Assembly: GCA_034509755.1 (NCBI GenBank)
Contig: CM067541.1
Span: 484,001 to 548,000 of the forward strand
Source of the DNA: Anisodus tanguticus
Lineage: Eukaryota > Streptophyta > Magnoliopsida > Solanales > Solanaceae
Reading direction: 5' to 3'
Length of the DNA stretch: 64,000 nucleotides
Below, piece after piece: positions 34,544-44,900 of this stretch. The notes beneath the pieces were generated by a model, which was given only the letters and a program-made list of their open reading frames with translations, was not told where the DNA came from and made no database searches. The translations under genes and the position numbers were made by a program. Every line of letters starts with the position of its first letter. Position 1 is the stretch's first letter.

Positions 34544-34741
34544 CAGAGGTGGATCTTGAGTTTAAACTCTATGAGTTCAATCTTAAGATTCTTAGCACTG
34601 AACCCATTATATTTTTAAAGTTATGGGATCATATCTACTATTTCTTACAATTTTAGTATTTTTTTACACATAAATTTATGCCTCACGTCGAAAGTTAAGG
34701 GTTCAATTGAACCCCTACCTACAAGGCTAGATACGCCTCTG
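34544..34741. mobile_element. hAT-type MITE
   Basis: 198 bp with ends CAGAGGTGGATC and GATACGCCTCTG, flanked by CGCAACAC (34536-34543) and TGCAACAC (34742-34749), 7 of 8 matching. The interior ends with ggttcaattgaacccctacc, typical of this MITE group. Confidence 0.82.
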
Positions 34742-34749
34742 TGCAACAC

Positions 34750-35292
34750 TATTTCGATATTATTATATCAACTTATCAGATTTTTGGGCCGATTTTATTA
34801 TTCTAACTTTATTTTGTATTTTTCATTGAAAATTTGTCGTTATTGATATTCTTTCTTAGAATCTCTCTCTAAAGTTTGGCTTTAGACTTCTAATCTCGTT
34901 GAGACGGCCCTTATCTTACAAGAAAAAAATGTTTATTTTAATCGTTTGAACATTAGAATTTGAAAGAAGATCCTCGAAATTTTGGAAGATTTGAATATCT
35001 AACATATTGAGATATTTGTAAGCAAAACAATTGAAAACATTTTGCGTACCTATCAAATTAATTCAACATATTTATATTTTCAACGTCTAGAATTTTCATT
35101 TAGTAATTGAAAGCAACAAGGGAAACAGATAAATAGACAAGCGTTTTGTTTTATTTCCAAGATTATGAGAAGATTCATTGGATTAACATTGTTCATTCCT
35201 TGACTAATTAATCCGTGAACTTCAAGTTTTTATACCTCATGAACATTAAATTGATCAATTTCTCAAGCTACTAATAACAATTTCTCAAGCTA
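34750..35292. other. Gene-free spacer
   Basis: No supported feature; AT-rich, with a short duplicated word caatttctcaagctactaat at 35257 and 35279. Confidence 0.45.
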
Positions 35293-37860
35293 CTAATAAT
35301 AGATCCGGCCAAAACCATATTCATGGTGGCGGAAAAATAGTCGAAAAATAATGCCAAAAATCGCGGGGGCAAACGCGGTGGTTCCGGAGATGGTCACAGT
35401 GGCAGTGGGTCTCGGAATAACGGCAGTGGGGCACAACCCAACTGGTCTCAGCCTTGGGCCCCCTGGCCGTGGGCAGTGGCCCACCAGTCCCTACGGCCCA
35501 ACAGTTTCGACGTCTGGCCACTGGACTGCCCAACAACGTTTTTCCAGGCCTAATCCAGTTTGGCCCTGTGGTTCTCGCCCCAGTTCTGGGCCGGGACAAC
35601 AACCCAGTGTACTTGGCCCCCAACCCCCTTAGGCCCATCATGCAGCGGCCCCACTCCTACCGACATTGAAGCTGTGATGCACATGCTTGGAATAAATCAT
35701 TCGAACCCAAATTGGTACATGGACACCGACTCTACTACTCACATGACGTCCGACTCATGTACTCTCTCGTCTTATTCCAATTTGAGCAACAATCGTGGTA
35801 TAATTGTTGGTAATGGTAATTCAATTCCAATTCGTGGTTATGGTCATAAAACGTTGTCTCCCCACCATCCACCCCTTATTTTGAAAAATACCCTTCACGC
35901 TCCAAAATTGATTAAAAATTTGATGTATGTCCGAAAATTCGCCATTGATAATTCCGTTTCCATATAATTTGATCCATTTGGTTTTTCTGTGAAGGATTTC
36001 AAGACGGGGAGTTCTCTCATGAGGTGTGATAGTAGGGGCGATCTTTATCCTATCACACCAAGTTTCGATTTCTCGAGTCACGCATTGCCTTCCACTTTTG
36101 CACCTCTGGCTCCTTCCTTGTGGCATGCTCATCTAGGTCATTCGGGATCGTCTATTTTATCTTCCTTAGATAAAAATAATTTTATTTCTTGTAAGGGTGT
36201 GCGTAGTACTCCGAATTGTCAATCTTGTTCTTTAGGAAAAATAGTTAAGTTGTCATTTGTAGACTCTAATTCTCATACTTTAATGCCATTTGATATTATT
36301 CATAGTGATTTATGGACGTCTCCTGTTCTTAGTTCTTTGAGTCATCAGTATTATGTTCTCTTTTTGGATGATTATTCTAAGTTTTTATGGACTTTTCCGA
36401 TAGCGAAAAAATCTCAAGTTTTTTTCATCTTCTTAAAATTTAGAGCATTCATTAGAACTTAATTCGAATGGGACATAAAAAATATTCAATGTGATAATGG
36501 CAAAGAATATGACAATGAAGTGTTTCGGGAATTTTATGCTAATAATGGGATCAATTTTTATTTTTTGTGTCCTCATACGTCTTCACAAAATGATAAACGC
36601 CAAACGCAAAATTGGTACCGTTAATAACATTATCCGAACTTTATTGATTCATGCTTCTGTACCCCTCCTTTTTGACATCATGCTCTACAAATGACTACAT
36701 ATATTCTTAACATCCTTTCTTCCAAAGGTTTGACATATTCATCCCCTCTTCAAATTTTATATAATAAGACTCATTCGTATTCACATCTTAGGGTCTTTGG
36801 GTGCTTGTGTTATCCACTCTTTCCGTCCACCACAATTAACAAACTTCAGGCTCGTTCTACCCCTTGTGTGTTTTTGGGTTATCCGTCAAATCATCGTGGT
36901 TACAAATGTTTTGATTTATCATCTAATAAAATCATCATTAGTCGCCGTGTAATCTTTGATGAATCCAATTTCCGTTTGCCAAGGTAAATAGTCTCGTGCC
37001 TAGTTCGTATAATTTTTTGGATGATGATATATCCCCATATATTATTCACAATTTTTCAGACGTGTCTCGCACCCCAAATCCACCAGTGGGCACACTGTCC
37101 GCTGGCCCCACAGTTCCAGTCACGGTAACCAGTCCTGAAACTGGACCAATGATGAGAATTGGGACGGATTCCCAGCCCATTATCGCCACTGTTCTGGTGA
37201 TGGGTTCTAGCCCAGTCCCGTCACCACTTTCCAGTGTTGGGCCAGCAGGCAGTGTGCCTGCTGGCCAGTCCATCACGTATCCCGATATTTCTCAAAATCC
37301 GTCCAATTCTCCCCCGAGTCAAAGGCCAGTCACTCGTAGTCAACGGGGTATTTTTAAACCAAAAAGACATTTTAATTTAAATTATAATGTTCTTAAATCA
37401 CCCTTATCCCGTAATCATGTGTCTGCTTTAAATGACTCGAATTGGAAAATTGCTATGACCGATGAATATAATGCTCTTATTGATAATAATATGTGGGAGT
37501 TGGTACCCCGTCCATCTGGTGTTAATATTATTCGGTCTATGTAAATTTTTGCTCATAAGGATAATTCTGACGGTTCGTTTTCGAGGCATAAAGCTCGTCT
37601 TGTAGGTAATGATAAGACTCAGCAGGTTGGTGTGGATTGTGGTTAGACTTTTAGTCCGGTGGTCAAGTCGGCTACCATTCGTATTGTGCTCAGCTTGACT
37701 CTTTTGAAAGCATGTCCCATTCATCAGTTAGATGTGAAGAATGCTTTGTTACACGGTGATCTCAAGGAGATAGTCTATATGCATCAAGTCATCAACCCTT
37801 GGGGTTTAAGGATCCCAAATATCCTCATCATGTCTGTTTATTGAAGAAGTCCTTGTATGG
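35293..37860 (+). pseudogene. Decayed Ty1-copia gag-pol, truncated in reverse transcriptase
   Basis: Successive pieces in changing frames: Gly/Pro-rich gag tail (35300-35670); protease with NPNWYMDTDSTTHMTSD, where the family's DTG is DTD; GAG-pre-integrase WHAHLGHSGSSILSSL...CQSCSLGK (HHCC zinc site); integrase with FDIIHSDLW, YYVLFLDDYSKFLW and IQCDNGKEYDNEVF; the C-terminal FGCLCYP...CVFLGYPSNHRGYKC block; and the start of reverse transcriptase, WKIAMTDEYNAL...WELVPRPSG, HKARLVGND and HQLDVKNALLHGDL. Stops or frameshifts occur near 35965, 36460, 36600, 36985, 37542 and 37643. The sequence breaks off at ~37860, before the YVDD motif, then jumps to an LTR remnant. Confidence 0.88.
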
Positions 37861-37869
37861 GCTTACACT

Positions 37870-38002
37870 TACCATAATTGTATAATTAGTGTTCAAGTAG
37901 AATAAGGTTTTAAGAGTAGAATAGAAATATGATTTTTCTATTATGGAAATATGTAAATTGTATATATACTCTTTCAATTAATGAAAATGATTATTTCTTT
38001 CA
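37870..38002 (+). repeat. LTR remnant of the copia element
   Basis: Matches the inverse of 53631-53818: tagaataaggttttaagagt, tattatggaaatatgtaaat, tatatactctttcaattaat and the terminal gattatttctttca. It directly follows the truncated reverse transcriptase, implying an internal deletion. Confidence 0.75.
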
Positions 38003-39055
38003 GGCTCTTTATATGGACTTGGGCAATCCTCACCCTACAAGCTAGCTTTTGGAGTTGAGTTAGGCCCAAGATTCATTTTTTACCATATCAATTATGTATT
38101 CTAATTTAATCTTCACGTGACTCGAACCTTTAATCTACTGATTGGTGTGTTACTACTAGTCTACCCCATTCTAAATTCCAAAACTAAAAAGTTATCAAAA
38201 ACATAAAATTATGTTGACCTCCTTTGGATGTATTTGATCTCCAAAAAAGTTGTGCAATACTTCAGATCGATCAGGAGATATTAATAACTTCTCTTAATCT
38301 CTCCTTCTTGTTTCTTCAATTGAGGAATTATCTCTCGAGAGAAGGATGGTATAGTTCACTTCTTGTTTATCTTTGAGGAAAATATTTTTTGATCACTTCG
38401 CCATTGCTAATTAAAGACTGTTATTTAATGCCTTGATTTCTTCATATAATATTCTTGAGGTTATGCATTTCCAAGATCAATAAATATATCCCATTTCGTA
38501 TAACTCATGACTTGTTGCCTTTATGAAAAAAACTAATTAACCAGAAGAAGAATGAATATTTTAAACCACAATAAGAATGAATGAATATTTTAACCAGAAG
38601 AAGAATGAATGAATATTTTAAGTGTAAGCAAATCCCAACAATAGTATAAAAATGGGACAAAAGATCTACTTGAAATAGATGTTTTTGCTAACCAATATCT
38701 AAAGCTTCTCCTTACTAGGTCCTACAAAAGATTTTCTGGTCCTACTTTTTTCCTATATAACAATTAGCCCCTTATCTTCCTCACTCCCTTTAACCAATTT
38801 TTCCTTCTTTCCCTATGCATTTCAAGTTAGAATAGCAGGAATTTAGTGTATCGAGTTGTCTTTAATTAGAATTTTTGTGTACGTGAAGATAGAACTTTTA
38901 AAGAACCTTTCTAAATTATAGTGGTGTTTATGCTAGCTTGCATTGTGTGCGCACACATCGATCTTATCGATTATATATCTGTTATTTTCCACAAGCATAA
39001 GTATACCGGATAATTCTGTCCACAAACTTTTAAGATATTTTTAGAGTTTTGTAGT
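38003..39055. promoter_or_regulatory. Upstream region of the LBD gene
   Basis: No gene. The first ~80 bases hold a repeat fragment (ggacttgggcaatcctcacc, ttggagttgagttaggccc). A direct duplication of gaagaagaatgaatattttaa-type text lies at 38543-38620. A likely TATA box sits at 38754. Confidence 0.45.
38754..38760 (+). promoter_or_regulatory. Candidate TATA box for the LBD gene
   Basis: TATATAA, 296 bases before the start codon, followed by a pyrimidine-rich stretch (ccccttatcttcctcactcc) typical of a transcription start area. Unproven. Confidence 0.4.
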
Positions 39056-40196
39056 ATGAAGGAGAGTGGTGTTAGAAAACAAGGTACAACTTCTCCATGT
39101 GCAGCTTGTAAGTTGTTAAGGAGAAGATGTACACAAGATTGTGTTTTTGCACCTTATTTTCCAGGCGATGACCCACACAAGTTTGCAAGTGTTCATAAAG
39201 TATTTGGAGCTAGCAATGTCAACAAGATGCTTCAGGTAAGAACAATTGTAAGCAACTTCAATCAATTTCTTGGATGCTTTTTATTATGAGGTTTTCAATC
39301 CGTTTTAATTTATGTGACATAGTTTGAATCAATACGAAATTTTAAAAATAAATGAAGACTTTTGAAATTCGTGGTAACATGTCATAGCTCTTTTTGTGGC
39401 TATAGAATTTCTAAAAACTATAGTTTTAAATATGTCATAATATTTGTGAGATTATAAAAGATTTTCATTAAGAGTAAAATACGAAGTGTAAAATTAATCA
39501 TTTTCAAATTTAATTAAATATATGTAATTCTTTTTAGTGCGAAATAAATAGAAAGTGTGTTACATAAACTAGAACATAACACTTTATGTGACACATACAA
39601 TTTGAAGAGTCAAAGGAGTTTTTCTTTGGCATCAATTATTTTATATACCTTTTAAATATTTTGAATTGTTAATTATTCTCACTTACATTATTTTTATATA
39701 GTTTCTAAATATGTATATTTTATTTCTATCTATATTCAAATTTACATTGAAAATTAGATAGTGTAACCCTCATTTGCCTCGTCCGCCTAATCGTGTCACA
39801 TTAAATGGGACGAAAGGTGTACTATATTCAACTATATATATAAATATTATATATATATATATATATACATTTGCTTAAAGTAGACATATTTTGATATATC
39901 CACAGGAATTGCCAGAGTATCAACGAGGAGATGCAGTGAGTTCAATGGTGTACGAGGCAAGTGCAAGAATGAAAGATCCAATATATGGTTGTGTTGGAAC
40001 TATTTCATCTCTGCAGCACCAAATTGACCTTCTCCAAACACAATTAGCAACTGCACAAGCTGAGCTAGTGCACATGAAGATGCAACTGTACTCATCCATG
40101 TGCGGTGGCGGCACCGCCGTGAACTCGCCGGAAAACGTGTTGCCACCGTCATATCGACACATGCAATCAGAGATGGATAACGACTTTCCACAATGA
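39056..40196 (+). CDS. LBD4: LOB-domain (LBD/AS2-like) transcription factor, LBD4-like
   Basis: Two exons, 39056-39235 and 39906-40196 (TGA), joined in phase 0: 156 residues. The N-terminus MKESGVRKQGTTSPC leads into the LOB zinc-finger-like motif CAACKLLRRRCTQDC (C-x2-C-x6-C-x3-C), then the GAS block FASVHKVFGASNVNKML, split by the intron after Gln, QRGDAVSSMVYEA, and a leucine-zipper-like coiled coil ISSLQHQIDLLQTQLATAQ. This is a class I LBD plant-specific DNA-binding protein acting in the nucleus in organ-boundary or vascular patterning. The MKES N-terminus and the intron position suggest the LBD4/LBD3 subgroup; the paralogue assignment is from memory. The 670-bp intron contains a MITE-like block (39297-39820) and a TA-rich microsatellite. 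Confidence 0.93.
39297..39820. repeat. MITE-like repeat block in LBD intron
   Basis: Stowaway-like words (ccgttttaatttatgtgaca, gaagacttttgaaattcgtg; gtcacattaaatgggacg at the right). Boundaries are unclear and the block may comprise two overlapping insertions. Confidence 0.5.
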
Positions 40197-41934
40197 TCTC
40201 AAGTTAATAAATAATAGTTCACAATCACATAATTTTCTTAATACATATATAATAAGGTTTAAATAAAGTTTAATGTATTCACGTGAACACCATAGTTGTT
40301 AAGTTAGATCCGCCCTCGTATGCAATCTTCCACTGCCATATCACTTTTTACAATGGATATGGTGGTAGAACAAGGCAATGTAGAGGTGCCTGTGGTAGTA
40401 TTAGATTTTAAGTCCGTTGGTGGATTACTACACCTATTTTTTTTTTTTTAACAACATATGAGCTAGCCTTTGTACAAACATATATACTTTTAAGATTGTT
40501 CTAATTAATTCTATATATGGAGATATAAGTCGAGTAAAAAAATAGTAAATGTATTCACCTTGCATCATTGATGCTAGTAGTTGAGCTACTTAAATATATA
40601 CAATAATGTCTGCCTAGTCTTTTTAAATATTTGCTGTCATGGTCTTTCTTATTGTCTGCTTCTTTATTTTTTATACATCTGTTTGTAGCACATCAAAGAG
40701 TGATGATCAACATTATTAACTACGTTGTAACTGTCTAAACGTGTATTAATAAGCTATTACAATATGTAATTATCTATTCTAAGTTGACTACTTCTCAATA
40801 TTTTTTTTCTATCGGTTCCTTTTTGCCTTGTAGTGTAGTGCCATTGAATGTTCTTTATAAGTTTTGTACTATATGCATCAACTTTCATACCTAAATCGGA
40901 CACAACTACAACTGTTCTCCCATTGTTGTATATATGTATATAATGGACTGCACAGATTAATAATCTATGATGATATTAGTAACTAGACGGTAGCTTATTG
41001 ATAAATGCAATTATTGCTAAGCTGACCATCAGTTCGTGATGTTTTTCCATAAAATATTTTTTATTTATATTCTCATCTCTTAGAAATAGCAGCTAAACGA
41101 TCAGACTAGACTAACGCAGGTAGCTTAACCGTAATTGTATTTTTCTAATTTACCTACTCGTGTTTCTTTTGGCCTCCACGTTTGGCTTTGATATTATCAA
41201 GTAAGCAAAATGTCAAATGACTATAATTATTTGTCGTAGCACTTTAAAATGCATTTTCAAACTTCCACATCTAAAAGAATGTCACATCTGTAAAAGAGCT
41301 ATTTCACTACCATCAATTAATCTATGGATGGAGCAAATGACTTTTTGATATTTCAAGCTCAATTTAATTTCTTGACCGCTATTTCAAGACACGATCTTAT
41401 ATGAAATTAAAAATTAAACCATGTAATTTTGGAATATTGCTCAAATTATATGGTATTTGAATTATACTTTTCAATAGTTGTTCATTCAACGTGGTGTCCA
41501 CCTCATTAAAATGTCAGTGCCGCGTTGAACTATACTTTTCAATAGTTATTCATGCCATGTGATGTCTACCTCATTAAAATGTCAGTGCCACGTAAGATTA
41601 GGTAGGTGGGGTATATTTGAATCATTTAAGTATCGGCAAGTGTATTTTTAATATAATAGAGGATAAAATCTATCTTTTTCATATAATAGAGGGGCGAATT
41701 TGACCCTTTTCCCATTTATCATTTACCAAAAGATAAAAATTGAAAACCAATAGGGCTAAAGATAAACTTTTTTAACAAGAGGGGGGAAATTTGTCATTTA
41801 GCTGAAATAGGATAAGGGGCGAAATTGCCAATAACCGATTATGGGCAAGGCAAAAGGGCTGTAACCACTAAACCAGATAATTGAAGCTCAATCTTCAGAG
41901 CTAGCAGCTGTAGCTTGCAGGCAAATTCAAAAAA
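40197..41934. other. Intergenic between LBD and RPL6
   Basis: No gene supported. Contains a 68-bp-period imperfect tandem pair (41463-41530, 41531-41595; shared cctcattaaaatgtcagtgc), then sequence with gggggg and aaatttgtcatttagctga typical of a transposon fragment, and from ~41850 the probable 5' leader of RPL6. Confidence 0.5.
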
Positions 41935-44900
41935 ATGGGTAGCTCTTCACTCACAACTTCTTTACATACCAGGTAAATTTAGGTATTTAATTCAGTTGTT
42001 AATACTTAATACTAGAAAGGTTGTTGCTTTTTACATTTTCATGTTGATTCTTGAATTGCTGAAATTGGGTATTCCACATCTGTAGTTTGTTGATCAATTT
42101 ATGCAATTTTGTGTATATTCGCTTCTGGGTTTTCCTTATAACAAGATAAAGCTTGTAACTTTTGTGTGTTGATGAAAAAAGAACTTAATTGTCCTGAAGC
42201 CTCGGAGTAACCGGTAAAGTTGTTACCATGTGACCAGGTGGTCACGGGTTCAAGCCGTGAAAATAGCCTTTTGCAGAAATGCAGGGTAAGACTGCTTACA
42301 ATAGAATAGACCCTTATGGTCCGACCCTTCCCGGACCTGCGCATAGCGGGAGCTTAGTACACCGGGCTGCCCTTCTCACCCACTGCCTCATTGCATTCCA
42401 GGTAAATTTAGCTACTTGATTCGGCTATTGATATAGAAATCTTGTTTCCTTTTACACTTCATGTTGATTCTTGAATTGTTGAAATTAGGTATAGCACATT
42501 TCTAGTTTCTTGGTCAATTTATGCAATTTTGTGTCTTTTAGCTTTTGGGTTTTCCTTGTAATGCAATAAAGCTTGTAGCTTTTGTGTTGAGGAAAAAAAG
42601 AAACCTTAATTATTAGCTCTTGTGTTGATAATAGAATTAATATTTACATTTTCATGTTGGTTCTTGAATTGTTGAAATTGGGTATAGCGCATTTCTAGTT
42701 TTCTTAATAACAAGATAAAGCTTGTAGCTTTTCAGTGTTGAGGAAAAAACTTAATTATTATGCTCACTCACAGCCTCTTTACATACCAGGTAAATTTAGC
42801 TACTTGATTCAGTTGTTAACACTAGAAAGCTTGTTGTTTTTTACATTTTCATGTTGATTCTTGAATTGTTGAAATTGGGTATTCCACATTTGTTATTTCT
42901 TGGCCGATTTATGCAATTGTGTGTGTTTTAGCTTATGCGTTTTCCTTATTATACAATAAATTTATATAGTATTCTTGAATTGTTGAAAAAGGGTGGTAGC
43001 ACATCTCTAGTATTCTTGGTTAATTTGCATCAATTTGTGTAATTTTGTGTCGTAAACAATTGGGATTTCCTAATAACAAGATAAAGCTTGTAGCTTTTGT
43101 GTGTTGAGGAAAAAAAGAAACCTTAGTTATTAGCTTTTATGTGTTGATATTAGAAAGCTTGTTGATTTTTACATATTTATGTTTATTATTGAATTGTTGA
43201 AATTGGGTATTGCACATTTCTAGTTTCTTGGTCAATTTTAGTCAATTTATGCAGTTTAGTGTCTTTTAGCTTCTGGGTTTTCCTTATAATACAATAAAGC
43301 TTGTAGCTTTTGTGTGTTGATAAAAAAAAAAAAAACCTTAATTATTAGCTTTTGTGTGTTGATATTAGAAAGCTTGTTGATTTTTATATTTTCATGTTGA
43401 TTCTTGAATTGTTGAAATTGGGTATAGCACATTTCTAGTTTCTTGGTCAACTTTTGTCAATGTTATGCAGTTGTGTGTTTTTTAGCTTTTGGGTTTTCCT
43501 TATAACAAGATAAAGCTTGTAGCTTTTGTGTGTAGAGAAAAAAAGAACTTAAATAATATGCTCCCGTTCTCAGATTTTGTTGTAAAATTGCCTGATGCGG
43601 ATTAATTGTTGCAGCTTCTTTCCAGACACGGCACAATGAGCTAGTCCCAAATGTTTATTACAAGTTAGATTCTTGATTCAGTTGTTGAAACTGGAAAGAT
43701 TGTTAATTTTTGCATTTTCGTTCAGTTTGTTGAATTGTTGAAATTGCGCAGAGTGCATTTCTGATTCCTTGGTGAATTTTGTGTCAGATTTTTGGAATTT
43801 TTTTTCTTGTTAGCTTCTGGTTTTGTATGTTTAGATTTTGTAACTGAGCCATGCTGCTCCAAGTTAGCAGTCCCATCAGGGGGAAAGGCTGTGCCTCTCT
43901 TTCCCAATTCAAGCTGTTAAACTGTTTTTTATACATCTATCGTGATGCTACACCACACTTTTCAATTTTTTGGCTGTAACTACTTTCTGAGTTTATTGGC
44001 TTAAGCTCCTGGAGCTTAAAAGTGCTGTGTCAAGTGTCAACCACCCACCCACCCCCTTTAGCCAGAGGAGAGGGGTGTTTGGGTTTAGCAAGTTTTCCTG
44101 TAAAAGCCTAAACTTTATTCTTGTTTTGTCAATTTAAGGTCTCCGTTGAATGAATTCGTAACTTTAATGTGGCTGTTATTGGTGTTGGCTTTCTTGTAAA
44201 AACAAATAATTTATTCTTGTTTTATTTCATATCAGCACTTTGAGGTCTCCTTTTGTCGGGAGTTTGAATGGGTTTCGTGTATCGAGTGTTGCTGTTCGTC
44301 GTGTTGGTTTTCTGAGGAAGACGGTCGAATGTAAAGAATCAAGAATCGGTAAACAACCAATACCAGTACCTTCTAATGTGACACTCACAATGGAAGGCCA
44401 AGATTTGAAAGTTAAGGGACCTCTAGGGGAGATGGCCATAACTTATCCACGAGAAGTAAAGCTTGAGAAGGAAGATGGAGGTATTCTAAGGGTCAGAAAA
44501 GCCGTGGAGACAAGAAGGGCAAATCAAATGCATGGTTTATTCAGGTAGTCTTGCAGTTTAATATCACTCTATTTTCTCGATCTCTTTTTCCCTTTCATTC
44601 TTAAAAATGGAAAACATTTTAAGTTATAACCTACCTTTTGCGATTAATATTGTTAATTTTTATCAAGAAGCTATATTATACTAACTGGTGTAACTACATT
44701 GAAATCCATAACGGGTTTCGATGTGGACTAGGGAGACTTTAGTTGTTCTGGCATAATAACCCAGTAACTCAAAATATATTAAGATTTAAAGCGCCAGTGG
44801 ACTTTTCCCAATTATATGACATCATATTTGAAACCCAAACTGAGATGTCTCTTAGTGCAAATCTATTTATCAAAACACACCTCAACTATTAGTTCACTTT

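Noticed and set aside
35321..35669. Overlapping ORFs in several frames, Gly/Pro rich
   Set aside because: Shadows of the copia gag tail; only the frame leading to the protease segment makes family sense.
39891..39905. Upstream extension of LBD exon 2 (ttgatatatccacag) as coding
   Set aside because: Exon 2 begins at 39906 after the CAG acceptor; splicing in phase 0 restores the continuous LOB domain KMLQ-ELPEYQRGDAV.
42760..42789. Alternative first coding exon for RPL6
   Set aside because: Its ten codons end in phase 0, whereas exon 2 needs two bases from exon 1; the join would be out of frame.
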